A DNA stretch of 64,000 bases, taken from the NCBI RefSeq assembly GCF_900176565.1, contig NZ_FXEH01000006.1:1116001-1180000 (forward strand), read 5' to 3'. Shown one piece after another: positions 8,641 through 17,429 of the stretch (position 1 is the stretch's first letter; each line of letters starts with the position of its first letter). A program made the translations under genes and the position numbers. The stretch comes from Thalassobacillus devorans. GTDB taxonomy: Bacteria > Bacillota > Bacilli > Bacillales > Halobacillaceae. Under the pieces are notes generated by a model that saw nothing but the letters and a program-made list of their open reading frames with translations, did not search any database and had not been told where the DNA came from.

Positions 8641-10386
8641 ATGGTTGAACAACTTTCATGGAAAGTTGGCGGACAGCAAGGGGAAGGGATTGAAAGTACT
8701 GGAGAAATCTTCGCCATTACTTTAAACCGTCTTGGTTATTACCTGTATGGCTACCGTCATTTTTCCTCACGCATCAAAGGTGGGCACACCAATAATAAAA
8801 TTCGTGTTTCTACGAAGAAAGTAAGATCGATTGCTGATGATTTGGATATACTCGTCGCGTTCGACCAGGAAACTATCGATGTCAATGCACATGAATTACA
8901 TAGTAAAGGAATCGTTCTGGCAGATGCAAAATTCAATCCGAAACTGCCAGAAGGAGTAGACGTTACTTTATATGCGGTGCCTTTTACGGAAATAGCGACA
9001 GAACTTGGAACATCATTGATGAAGAATATGGTTGCTGTGGGAGCTTCAAGCGCTATTATGAACTTAGAGTGTGAAGTTTTCCGGGATGTTGTCGAAGAGA
9101 TTTTTTCACGTAAAGGAGAACAGGTTGTAGCTAAGAATATGGAAGCCATTGTCAAAGGGGCTGAATATGTAAGGAAACAAGATGAAGGCTCTTTGCATCA
9201 GATGGAATTAGCCAAAGCAGATGGCAAAAAACGTATGTTTATGATAGGAAATGATGCAATCGCTTTAGGATTCCTGGCTGGTGGATGCAGGTTTATGGCT
9301 GCCTATCCAATTACTCCTGCGTCAGAAATTATGGAATATATGATAAAAAAGCTGCCGGAATTTGGTGGAACAGTCATCCAGACGGAAGATGAAATTGCAG
9401 CTGCCACGATGTCGATCGGTGCCAACTACGCAGGTGTTCGCACAATTACTGCTTCTGCTGGACCTGGTCTCTCATTAATGATGGAATCGATTGGACTGGC
9501 CGGAATTACGGAGACCCCGCTCGTTGTTGTTGATACCCAGCGTGGTGGTCCGAGTACTGGACTCCCGACGAAGCAGGAACAGTCTGATTTGATGGCTATG
9601 ATTTATGGGACACACGGAGAAATTCCAAAAGTAGTGATGGCACCTAGTACAGTACAGGAAGCTTTCAATGATGCGGTTGAGGCATTGAACCTTGCTGAAG
9701 AATATCAGGTCCCTGTCATTCTGTTATCTGACCTGCAGCTGTCACTTGGCAAACAGACAGTGGAGCCATTGGATTACGATAAAATTGATGTGCGGCGTGG
9801 AAAATTACAAGAAGACCCACAATTACCAGAACTGGAGAAGGGTGAGTATTTCAAACGTTACCAGGTCACTGACGACGGAGTATCCCCTCGTATTCTTCCG
9901 GGAACGAAAAATGGCATATTCCATGTTACCGGTGTAGAACATGATGAAACAGGAAAGCCGAGCGAACTTGCTTCTAACCGAAAAGCACAAATGGATAAAC
10001 GCCTTCGTAAACTGAAAAAGCTGCCCGAGGTATTCCCGACTCCTGTTCATAAGGATGCCAAGCATGAAGAGGCGGATATATTGTTTGTAGGTTTCAATTC
10101 CACACGTGGAGCAATTGAAGAGGCGAAAGGAAGGCTGGAAGAAGAAGGATATAAAGTGAATCACGCTCAAATCCGCCTGGTTCATCCTTTCCCGGCAAGC
10201 GAAGTTAAAGCATTAGTAGATCATGCTAAAAAGGTAATCGTCGTCGAGAACAATGCTACTGCACAGTTAGCTAATATTATAAAGATGAACGTCGGAAGCC
10301 AGGAAAAAATGGATAGTCTTTTACAATATGACGGTACGCCGTTCCTGCCTGGTCAAATTCATCAGCGAAGCAAGGAGTTGTTATAA
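8641..10386 (+). CDS. korA: 2-oxoacid:ferredoxin oxidoreductase, alpha subunit (fused gamma-alpha)
   Basis: 581 residues. The N-terminal ~185 residues are the gamma domain (GGQQGEGIESTG), the remainder the pyrimidine-binding alpha domain with YPITPASEIME near residue 222 and a C-terminal transketolase-like part. With KorB it oxidatively decarboxylates a 2-oxoacid (2-oxoglutarate is the usual assignment for this two-gene Bacillus/archaeal form) to acyl-CoA and reduces ferredoxin. The true substrate cannot be read from sequence. The start follows an 8-codon mini-ORF without gap; the stop is followed directly by korB. Confidence 0.9.
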   Translation: MVEQLSWKVGGQQGEGIESTGEIFAITLNRLGYYLYGYRHFSSRIKGGHTNNKIRVSTKKVRSIADDLDILVAFDQETIDVNAHELHSKGIVLADAKFNPKLPEGVDVTLYAVPFTEIATELGTSLMKNMVAVGASSAIMNLECEVFRDVVEEIFSRKGEQVVAKNMEAIVKGAEYVRKQDEGSLHQMELAKADGKKRMFMIGNDAIALGFLAGGCRFMAAYPITPASEIMEYMIKKLPEFGGTVIQTEDEIAAATMSIGANYAGVRTITASAGPGLSLMMESIGLAGITETPLVVVDTQRGGPSTGLPTKQEQSDLMAMIYGTHGEIPKVVMAPSTVQEAFNDAVEALNLAEEYQVPVILLSDLQLSLGKQTVEPLDYDKIDVRRGKLQEDPQLPELEKGEYFKRYQVTDDGVSPRILPGTKNGIFHVTGVEHDETGKPSELASNRKAQMDKRLRKLKKLPEVFPTPVHKDAKHEEADILFVGFNSTRGAIEEAKGRLEEEGYKVNHAQIRLVHPFPASEVKALVDHAKKVIVVENNATAQLANIIKMNVGSQEKMDSLLQYDGTPFLPGQIHQRSKELL

Positions 10387-11253
10387 ATGGCGACATTCAA
10401 AGAGTTCCGTAATAAGGTGAAACCGAATTGGTGTCCTGGTTGTGGGGATTTCTCTGTACAGGCCTCTATTCAACGAGCTGCTGCCAATGTAGGATTAGAA
10501 CCGGAAGATTTAGCAGTTATCTCTGGTATTGGCTGTTCCGGACGAATTTCAGGCTATATTAACTCTTACGGCTTTCACGGGATTCATGGACGTGTCCTCC
10601 CGATCGCTCAGGGTGTAAAAATGGCGAATAAAGACTTGAAAGTCATTGCTTCGGGCGGTGATGGTGATGGTTTTGCAATCGGAATGGGGCATACTGTCCA
10701 TGCGATCCGCCGTAATCTGGACATTACCTATATCGTAATGGATAATCAGATATATGGTTTGACGAAAGGGCAGACTTCACCACGTAGTGAAATGGGATTC
10801 AAAACCAAAAGTACACCGGAAGGTTCGATTGAATCTGCTGTAAACGTGATGGAAATGGCTTTATCGGCCGGTGCTACATTTGTTGCCCAAAGCTTTTCCA
10901 GTGACTTGAAAGAACTGACCTCCTTAATTGAGCAGGGTATCAATCATAAAGGTTTTTCATTGATCAATGTATTCAGCCCTTGTGTTACTTATAATAAAGT
11001 CAATACGTATGATTGGTTTAAAGAGAACCTGGTCAGCTTAGATGATATTGATGGATACGATAGTTCTGACAGAAAAAAAGCGATGGCAACGCTGATGGAA
11101 CATAACAGTCTGGTTAAAGGATTGATCTATCAGAACAACAGTCAGCAATCCTATCAGGATTTAGTACACGGATACGCCGAACACGCATTGAAAGACAGCG
11201 ATCTGAAAATCGATGAAGAAAAATTTAATAATCTAGTAAGTGAATTCATGTAA
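10387..11253 (+). CDS. korB: 2-oxoacid:ferredoxin oxidoreductase, beta subunit
   Basis: 288 residues. Binds thiamine diphosphate through GDGDGF (about 92-97) ending in the MDN of the TPP motif, and carries cysteines for one [4Fe-4S] cluster: C16-x2-C19 in WCPGCG, the Cys of GCSGR and the Cys of FSPCVTYNK. It begins on the base after the korA stop, so the subunits are translationally coupled. A strong terminator follows, closing a two-gene operon. Confidence 0.92.
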   Translation: MATFKEFRNKVKPNWCPGCGDFSVQASIQRAAANVGLEPEDLAVISGIGCSGRISGYINSYGFHGIHGRVLPIAQGVKMANKDLKVIASGGDGDGFAIGMGHTVHAIRRNLDITYIVMDNQIYGLTKGQTSPRSEMGFKTKSTPEGSIESAVNVMEMALSAGATFVAQSFSSDLKELTSLIEQGINHKGFSLINVFSPCVTYNKVNTYDWFKENLVSLDDIDGYDSSDRKKAMATLMEHNSLVKGLIYQNNSQQSYQDLVHGYAEHALKDSDLKIDEEKFNNLVSEFM

Positions 11254-11276
11254 ACGGTATTTCTCGGATACGAAAG

Positions 11277-11308
11277 CCAGGTCAGAAAAAATCTGACCTG
11301 GTTTTTTT
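11277..11308 (+). terminator. korB intrinsic terminator
   Basis: CCAGGTCAGA and TCTGACCTGG flank AAAAA; seven T follow. Confidence 0.92.
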
Positions 11309-11402
11309 GGCTTCTATTACGCTGAACCAGCATGTTTACAAGGCTGCAGAGAATCCGACTGTCTACAACGATCATTTGTGTTTTCGACATGGACACATGC
11401 AT

Positions 11403-11430
11403 TTGCAAAAAATATTACGCCTGATAAAAT
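11403..11430 (+). promoter_or_regulatory. Likely SigA promoter of tdh
   Basis: TTGCAA (11403-11408), 16-bp spacer, TAAAAT (11425-11430), about 50 bp before the tdh start. Confidence 0.45.
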
Positions 11431-11479
11431 GGTGATATATAAATAGTTATGAGTTTGATAGAGGATAGGAGTGTTCGTT

Positions 11480-12520
11480 GTGAGTGGAACAATGAAAGCC
11501 ATTGTAAAACATCATCGCGGCGTAGGTGCTGAATTACAGGAAGTACAAATTCCTGTTATAAAAGAAAATGAAGTATTGATTAAAGTGAAAGCGACTTCCA
11601 TATGCGGAACCGATGTTCATATCTATAACTGGGATGAGTGGTCCGCCAGCCGGGTTAACCCGCCATACGTGTTCGGGCATGAATTCGCTGGTGAAGTAAT
11701 AGAGGTAGGAAGTAAAGTAAATACATTCAAAGAAGGGGACTATGTAAGCGCAGAGACACACTTGGTCTGCGGCCATTGTCCTCAATGTCTGACTGGCAAA
11801 TATCATATTTGTGAGAATACCCAAATAATAGGTGTGGATACACAGGGGTGTTTTGCTGAGTATGTTGCACTGCCAGCTGAGAACTTATGGAAAAACCCGG
11901 AAGAAATGCCGACGGATATCGCTTCCGTTCAAGAACCAATGGGGAATGCTGTCCATACGGTATTAAACGGGGATGTAGCCGGGAAATCAGTAGCCGTTAT
12001 TGGCTGTGGACCGATTGGCCTGATGGCTGTCGGAGTAGCAAAAGCAGCAGGGGCTTCTCAAGTTCTGGCGTTTGATCTGAACGAATACCGCCTGGAATTG
12101 GCTTCTCAAATGGGGGCTACTACGGTTGTTAATTCTGGTAAAGAAGACCCGGTAGCAAAAGCGAAATCACTGACAGATGGGCACGGAATCGATGTGGTCT
12201 GTGAGATGAGCGGTCATCCGATAGCGATGGACCAGGGCTTCAAAATGATTACGAATGGGGGCAGGATGTCCATCCTGAGTCTGCCGACGAAACCAGTGAC
12301 GATTGATGTCACTAATGACATCGTGTTTAAGGGTATTGAAGTACAGGGCATAACCGGACGCAAAATGTATGAAACATGGCAGCAGGTTTCCCGTCTGCTT
12401 CATTCGAAACAAGTGGATTTAACTCCGATGATCACTCATCACCTGCGACTCGAAGAATTTGAGAAAGGGTTCCAGCTGATGAATGAAGGGAAATGCGGAA
12501 AAGTAGTACTGCATCCTTGA
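11480..12520 (+). CDS. tdh: L-threonine 3-dehydrogenase
   Basis: 346-residue zinc-dependent MDR dehydrogenase oxidising L-threonine to 2-amino-3-oxobutyrate with NAD+. Motifs: catalytic zinc CGTDVH and GHEF, structural zinc loop CGHCPQCLTGKYHIC, Rossmann fold GCGPIGLMA near 170-180, and the Tdh-typical CEMSGHP. The product is split by Kbl encoded next. GTG 11480 is chosen because AGGAG ends 8 bases before it; ATG 11492 (four residues shorter) is the alternative. Confidence 0.95.
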   Translation: MSGTMKAIVKHHRGVGAELQEVQIPVIKENEVLIKVKATSICGTDVHIYNWDEWSASRVNPPYVFGHEFAGEVIEVGSKVNTFKEGDYVSAETHLVCGHCPQCLTGKYHICENTQIIGVDTQGCFAEYVALPAENLWKNPEEMPTDIASVQEPMGNAVHTVLNGDVAGKSVAVIGCGPIGLMAVGVAKAAGASQVLAFDLNEYRLELASQMGATTVVNSGKEDPVAKAKSLTDGHGIDVVCEMSGHPIAMDQGFKMITNGGRMSILSLPTKPVTIDVTNDIVFKGIEVQGITGRKMYETWQQVSRLLHSKQVDLTPMITHHLRLEEFEKGFQLMNEGKCGKVVLHP

Positions 12521-12595
12521 TTAAAAAATGTGGATTGTTGAAAAATAATCCGTAAATGAGAGATACTATTAAGAGAAAGATTACTTCATGGTATA

Positions 12596-12612
12596 AGGAG
12601 GTTCATCCTCCT
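12596..12612 (+). other. Small hairpin with anti-Shine-Dalgarno arm before kbl
   Basis: AGGAGG and CCTCCT flank a five-base loop, about 45 bp before the kbl start. It could sequester the kbl ribosome site GAGGAGG by alternative pairing, or be a decoy. The rest of the 136-bp tdh-kbl gap shows nothing I can assign. Confidence 0.3.
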
Positions 12613-12656
12613 GCATACATAACTACACATTTGTAAATCATTGAGGAGGTTTGTAT

Positions 12657-13835
12657 ATGAAAGGTTTTGAATACTTACAAAAGGAACTGGACCAAATGAA
12701 AGACCAGGGGACTTTCCGGGAATTGATCCCGTTGGAATCACCGCAGGGATCACGAGTTAAGATAAAAGGCAAAGAAGTGATTCAGTTATCTTCTAATAAT
12801 TACCTTGGATTGACTTCCCATCCAAAAATGAAGGAAGCTGCAGAAAAAGCGGTCCGTGAATATGGAGCGGGTACCGGTTCAGTAAGAACGATTGCCGGGA
12901 CGCTGCAAATGCACGAAGAATATGAAAAGAAGCTGGCTAAGTTTAAACATACCGAAGCAGCACTTGTTTTTCAGTCCGGCTTTACGACTAACCAGGGAGT
13001 TCTCTCATCTATTTTGACAGAGGAAGATGTGGTGATTTCGGATGAATTGAACCATGCATCCATCATCGATGGAATTCGCCTGACAAAAGCCGGGCGTAAA
13101 ATCTACAAACATGTTGATATGGATTCATTGGAAGAAAAATTGAAAGAGTCCGGCGACTATCGTACACGTTTAATTGTCACGGATGGCGTTTTCTCGATGG
13201 ATGGCAACATTGCTCCGCTTCCAGAAATCGTTGAACTGGCTGAAAAATACGATGCACTCGTTATGGTTGATGATGCTCATGCCAGCGGCGTGCTAGGGGA
13301 GAATGGTCGCGGTACGGTCAATCACTTTGGGTTGGATGGACGAGTACACATCCAGGTAGGAACATTAAGTAAAGCAATCGGTGTCCTTGGAGGTTATGTG
13401 GCAAGCAGTCAGACCTTAAAAGAATATTTGATTCATAAAGGCCGCCCGTTTCTATTCAGTACTTCTCATCCACCAGCTGTAACCGCCGCATGTGATGCAG
13501 CAATAGACGTATTACTGGAAGAGCCTGAATTGATCCAGAAACTGTGGGATAATACGAAATTCTTTAAAGATGGATTGAAATCTCTCGGATTCGATATCGG
13601 AATCAGTGAAACTCCTGTCACTCCGGTAATGGTCGGCGATGATTCCTTGACTCACAAGTTTTCAGACGAACTATTCAATGAAGGAGTCTTTGCCCAAGGA
13701 ATTGTTTTCCCTACGGTACAACGAGGGAAAGGGCGGGTTCGAACGATCGTCACTGCGGAGCATTCGAAAGAAGAATTACAAGAAGCGCTGACTGCTTTCG
13801 AACGTGCCGGCAAGAAATTGAATATCATTTCCTGA
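12657..13835 (+). CDS. kbl: Glycine C-acetyltransferase (2-amino-3-ketobutyrate CoA ligase)
   Basis: 392 residues, identical in length to the B. subtilis enzyme. PLP-dependent alpha-oxoamine synthase family: SNNYLGL near the N-terminus, [10 protein letters not shown] for PLP binding, and the Schiff-base lysine about residue 239 in [12 protein letters not shown]. It converts 2-amino-3-oxobutyrate and CoA to glycine and acetyl-CoA, finishing threonine breakdown begun by Tdh. ATG 12657 follows GAGGAGG; a TTG six bases upstream is closer to the ribosome site and less likely. Confidence 0.96.
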   Translation: MKGFEYLQKELDQMKDQGTFRELIPLESPQGSRVKIKGKEVIQLSSNNYLGLTSHPKMKEAAEKAVREYGAGTGSVRTIAGTLQMHEEYEKKLAKFKHTEAALVFQSGFTTNQGVLSSILTEEDVVISDELNHASIIDGIRLTKAGRKIYKHVDMDSLEEKLKESGDYRTRLIVTDGVFSMDGNIAPLPEIVELAEKYDALVMVDDAHASGVLGENGRGTVNHFGLDGRVHIQVGTLSKAIGVLGGYVASSQTLKEYLIHKGRPFLFSTSHPPAVTAACDAAIDVLLEEPELIQKLWDNTKFFKDGLKSLGFDIGISETPVTPVMVGDDSLTHKFSDELFNEGVFAQGIVFPTVQRGKGRVRTIVTAEHSKEELQEALTAFERAGKKLNIIS

Positions 13836-13838
13836 TAG

Positions 13839-13882
13839 CACAAAGGCTGATCACATATGCTGATCAGCCTTCCTTTGTGTTA
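13839..13882 (+). terminator. kbl hairpin terminator
   Basis: AAGGCTGATCA and TGATCAGCCTT pair, extended by CACAAAGG and CCTTTGTG; only a short T-rich tail follows. Confidence 0.65.
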
Positions 13883-13966
13883 TTCTTCAGCTTCTGCTCT
13901 TAAAATTTGCCATCAAAGTTGATATAATGAGAAAGTTAGATATGTTATGCGAAAGGAGCACTGTTG

Positions 13967-15538
13967 ATGAATGAACAACAGCGTAAACAGATGAGTCAAA
14001 TTCGTGAAGTGAATCCAGCGGACGTAAAATCCGACCAGGATAACCTGAAACGAATTAAGGATAAGAAAAGTGAAGACTTTATCAAATATTTCGAAACAAG
14101 CTACCAGCCTCCTTCCTTAAAAGATGCCAAAAAGCGGGGCAAGGAAGATGTTGAAGTTCATTATGATTTCAATATACCGGAAGAAATGATCGGCCTTGGA
14201 AAGGGCAAGAAATTCATGATTCGTACTTATGGCTGCCAGATGAACGAACATGATACAGAAGTCATGGCCGGCATCCTGGAACAGATGGGCTACGTGTCCA
14301 CTAATGAGACAAAAGAAGCCGATATCATATTATTGAATACTTGCGCGATCAGGGAGAATGCAGAGAATAAGGTGTTTGGGGAAATCGGTCACCTGAAACC
14401 GTTGAAAACTGAAAATCCTGATCTGATCATTGGTGTCTGCGGCTGTATGTCCCAGGAAGAGTCAGTCGTCAACCGCATCCTGAAAAAGCACCAGTTCGTC
14501 GATCTGATCTTTGGAACACATAATATTCACCGGCTGCCACAGCTCGTCAAAGAAGCAATGTATGGCAAAGAAATGGTGGTTGAAGTATGGTCTAAGGAAG
14601 GAGACATCATTGAAAACCTTCCTCGTTCCCGGAAAGGGAAAATCAAGGCATGGGTCAATATTATGTATGGCTGCGACAAATTCTGTACGTATTGCATTGT
14701 CCCTTATACACGAGGCAAAGAGAGAAGCCGTCTGCCGGAGGATATTATTCAGGAAGTAAGACACCTGGCAGCACAAGGGTATAAAGAAATTACCCTTCTC
14801 GGTCAAAATGTCAACGCCTATGGTAAAGATTTGGATTTCGAATATGGACTTGGCGACCTGATGAATGAAATTCATAAAATAGACATTCCGCGCGTACGGT
14901 TTACAACATCCCATCCGCGTGACTTTGATGATCGTTTAATTGAAGTTTTGGCACAAGGCGGAAACTTGCTCGATCATATCCACCTTCCTGTCCAGTCAGG
15001 AAGCTCAGATGTCCTGAAAATCATGGCTAGGAAATATACCCGGGAAAGTTACTTGGAGCTCGTAGATAAGATTCGTACAGCGATGCCAAATGCGACACTG
15101 ACAACAGACATCATTGTCGGCTTCCCGAATGAAACCGAGGAGCAGTTTGAAGAAACACTAACCCTCGTGGAAGAGGTCGGTTTTGAATCTGCCTATACGT
15201 TCATTTACTCTCCAAGAGAAGGAACTCCTGCAGCGCGTATGAAGGATAATGTTCCGATGGAAGTGAAAAAAGAAAGGCTGCAGCGTTTGAATAAACTGGT
15301 CAATGCACAGTCAGCAGAAGCAATGAAGAAATACGAAGGTGAAATTGTTGATGTACTGGTCGAAGGGGAGAGTAAGAAAAACCCTGACGTACTTGCCGGG
15401 TACACCGAAAGAAATAAATTGGTCAATTTCAAAGGGCCAAAATCCGCAATCGGTGAAATTGTGAAAGTGAAAATAAATAATGCAAAGACATGGTCTCTTG
15501 ATGGAGAAATGGTCGAAGAAGCAGCAGAGGTGAAGTAG
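13967..15538 (+). CDS. miaB: tRNA-2-methylthio-N6-dimethylallyladenosine synthase MiaB
   Basis: 523-residue radical-SAM methylthiotransferase that turns i6A37 into ms2i6A37 in tRNAs reading UNN codons, acting on the product of MiaA (23.2 kb). N-terminal UPF0004 cysteines lie in [18 protein letters not shown] and [10 protein letters not shown]; the SAM cluster motif C-x3-C-x2-C is in [17 protein letters not shown]; a C-terminal TRAM domain ends the protein. ATG 13967 is three bases after a TTG and has GAAAGGAGC at better distance. It is two bases from ricA. Confidence 0.97.
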   Translation: MNEQQRKQMSQIREVNPADVKSDQDNLKRIKDKKSEDFIKYFETSYQPPSLKDAKKRGKEDVEVHYDFNIPEEMIGLGKGKKFMIRTYGCQMNEHDTEVMAGILEQMGYVSTNETKEADIILLNTCAIRENAENKVFGEIGHLKPLKTENPDLIIGVCGCMSQEESVVNRILKKHQFVDLIFGTHNIHRLPQLVKEAMYGKEMVVEVWSKEGDIIENLPRSRKGKIKAWVNIMYGCDKFCTYCIVPYTRGKERSRLPEDIIQEVRHLAAQGYKEITLLGQNVNAYGKDLDFEYGLGDLMNEIHKIDIPRVRFTTSHPRDFDDRLIEVLAQGGNLLDHIHLPVQSGSSDVLKIMARKYTRESYLELVDKIRTAMPNATLTTDIIVGFPNETEEQFEETLTLVEEVGFESAYTFIYSPREGTPAARMKDNVPMEVKKERLQRLNKLVNAQSAEAMKKYEGEIVDVLVEGESKKNPDVLAGYTERNKLVNFKGPKSAIGEIVKVKINNAKTWSLDGEMVEEAAEVK

Positions 15539-15540
15539 AA

Positions 15541-15966
15541 ATGGCTGAATATACACGCAAGCAAGTAGTAGAAGAAGCACAGAAACTGGCTAAGATGATG
15601 GCCAATATCGAAGAGATCGATCGTTTTAAACAACTGGAAGCAAAAATAAATGAAAATAAAAAAGTGCAGGAAAATATCTCCAGGATCAAAGCGTTACAAA
15701 AACAGGCCGTCAACTTCCAGGCTTATGGGAAAACAGAAGCCCAGAAAAAAGTAGAAAAAGAAATTGACCGTCTCCAGGAAGAATTGGACGCTATTCCGGT
15801 AGTAGAAGAGTTCAAAAGTTCTCAGGTAGTCATTAACGACGTTTTACAAATGGTAACGAATACCATTGCCCGTGAAGTGACTAATGAAGTTATCCGATCC
15901 ACCGGAGGAGATGTACTCAAAGGAGAAACAGGCGCTAAAGCTGGCGATTCAGCCTGCGGCCACTAA
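15541..15966 (+). CDS. ricA: RicA (YmcA), regulator of RNase Y and phosphorelay
   Basis: 141 residues, YlbF/YmcA family, mostly alpha-helical. With RicF (YlbF) and RicT (YaaT) it forms an Fe-S-carrying complex that assists RNase Y maturation of transcripts and promotes biofilm, competence and sporulation. The C-terminal Cys (GDSACGH) is consistent with cluster binding in the complex. It is in an operon with miaB and ends at a strong terminator. Confidence 0.92.
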   Translation: MAEYTRKQVVEEAQKLAKMMANIEEIDRFKQLEAKINENKKVQENISRIKALQKQAVNFQAYGKTEAQKKVEKEIDRLQEELDAIPVVEEFKSSQVVINDVLQMVTNTIAREVTNEVIRSTGGDVLKGETGAKAGDSACGH

Positions 15967-15978
15967 TTTTTTCCCTTG

Positions 15979-16014
15979 CGCTGAAGGAGAAATATGTCCT
16001 TCAGCGTTTTTTTT
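15979..16014 (+). terminator. ricA intrinsic terminator
   Basis: CGCTGAAGGA and TCCTTCAGCG stem followed by eight T. Confidence 0.93.
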
Positions 16015-16035
16015 CGTACAATTATCTAGGCTCTT

Positions 16036-16118
16036 GCATAGAATGAACTAAAACCTTATACAAATCCTTCTTGAAGGGAAAGGCATGTGCACATTTCGCC
16101 CAATTCAAGCATAGGATG
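16036..16118 (+). promoter_or_regulatory. Tandem SigE-like and SigK-like promoters of cotE
   Basis: GCATAGA (16036-16042), 14 bp, TATACAAA (16057-16064) resembles SigE (KMATATT-N14-CATACANT). Downstream AC (16091-16092), 17 bp, CATAGGATG (16110-16118) resembles SigK (AC-N16/17-CATANNNTA), one mismatch. B. subtilis cotE also has a SigE P1 and SigK P2, which supports both. Confidence 0.55.
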
Positions 16119-16149
16119 TTGTGTATGATAAAGGGAGGTTTTAGGTGAG

Positions 16150-16710
16150 ATGTCATTCTTTGACCAAGAGTACCGTGAGATCATCACGAAGGCTGTTTGT
16201 GGCAAAGGGAAGAAATTCACGCAATCGACACACATGATTTCTCCACCCCACCGTCCATCAAGTATCCTGGGCTGCTGGGTGATCAATCATGTCTATCACG
16301 CCAAGAAAAAAGGGGAGCATGTGGAAGTAAGTGGCCACTACGATGCAAACGTCTGGTTTTCATACAATGATAATACCAAGACGGAAGTCGTAACAGAGAG
16401 AGTCCACTATTGCGACCATGTCCCGCTGTACATCAAAGACGAAAATTGCATTGACGATGATTTGGAAGTCTTTGCAAGAGCGACACAACAACCGAACTGC
16501 CTGGAAGCCAACATCACTAGCAACGGTCAGAAGATTTCGGTTGAAGTAGAGCGGGAATTCTTCGTGGATGTAATTGGGGAAACGAAGCTTTGTGTCCGTG
16601 TCAATCCAAAGGGCTGTAAGCACGATCATGACTTTGATTTTGGTGACTTATCCGATGATGATTTTTCAGAGATCGACCCGGATTTTCTCGGAAGAAAAGA
16701 AGAGGAATAA
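16150..16710 (+). CDS. cotE: Spore outer-coat morphogenetic protein CotE
   Basis: 186 residues, very acidic C-terminus ([16 protein letters not shown]). CotE coats the forespore side of the mother cell and recruits outer-coat proteins. The sequence has the family opening ([19 protein letters not shown]) and the conserved central region. It is flanked upstream by sporulation-type promoters and downstream by a terminator and element copy 2. It is the best landmark that this genome builds a B. subtilis-type spore coat, which matters for the surface locus at 30-51 kb. Confidence 0.96.
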   Translation: MSFFDQEYREIITKAVCGKGKKFTQSTHMISPPHRPSSILGCWVINHVYHAKKKGEHVEVSGHYDANVWFSYNDNTKTEVVTERVHYCDHVPLYIKDENCIDDDLEVFARATQQPNCLEANITSNGQKISVEVEREFFVDVIGETKLCVRVNPKGCKHDHDFDFGDLSDDDFSEIDPDFLGRKEEE

Positions 16711-16718
16711 CCCCATTT

Positions 16719-16757
16719 AGATAATCCTTGCTAACAAAAGCGGGGATTATCTTTTTG
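16719..16757 (+). terminator. cotE terminator
   Basis: AGATAATCC pairs with GGATTATCT, followed by TTTTT. Confidence 0.8.
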
Positions 16758-16785
16758 TTTGCTTTATTAAACTTTTTTGAAAGGT

Positions 16786-17318
16786 TTATTCAACAAAAGT
16801 GCCGAATTGTGGAAGACTCAGTTTCAAGATAGTGAGGGTTCTTTACCATAATAGCGGCAGGGTTGGCCGGGAAACTACTCGCTTTCCTGCGGGGGAACCG
16901 GCAAGCCTCCTCGGTCGTTTTCACTCCCTGTGGGGTCTCGCCTGGCTCCTTCTCCCGCGGGAGTCTCGCAGTTTCCCAACCAACCCATCTGAAGGATGGG
17001 AGAAAAGAACCCCTGTAATAGGTGAGACTGTCTTCTACAATCAATAGTTACAAGCACGTTTTTAAAAATAGCTATCCCTTTGGTTGAAGGACTTCATAAC
17101 GATGTTTCCGTTTCTCCCATAAACACAAGGAGGTCCGGGAAATTGCGAGACTCCTATGGGAGTAAAGTACATGGTGAGATCCCGCAGGGCTTTAGCCCGA
17201 GGAAGCTCACCGTACACCCATGGAAAGCGAGTGATTTCCCGGATCTCCCAACCGTTACTATCGTAACGGAAACAACATATCTTGAAACTGATTCTTCTGT
17301 TAAAGGGAGCTTTACTGG
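16786..17318. repeat. Structured intergenic element, copy 2 (about 533 bp)
   Basis: Second copy of the element at 6909-7443, same orientation. Ends: GAAGACTCAGTTTCAAGATA left, and TATCTTGAAACTGATTCTTC right. Module A here (about 16870-16978) is almost base-identical to copy 1, including the run from GGGAAACTACTCGC through the CTGTGGGGTC loop, while sequence between the modules has diverged strongly. Module B is again closed by AGGTCCGGGAAATT but with a G-U-tolerant right arm (AATTTCCCGGATCT-like). It sits between cotE and mutS. No coding sequence in it looks real. Confidence 0.85.
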
Positions 17319-17429
17319 AGAAATCAAGATGGAAGTTTAACAGAATCATTCGAACACAACCTTTCAAGGAAGGTTTTCATCTATGCTATAATAATGAAAG
17401 TGACTATAGAACGTTTTGGGGGATAGCAA

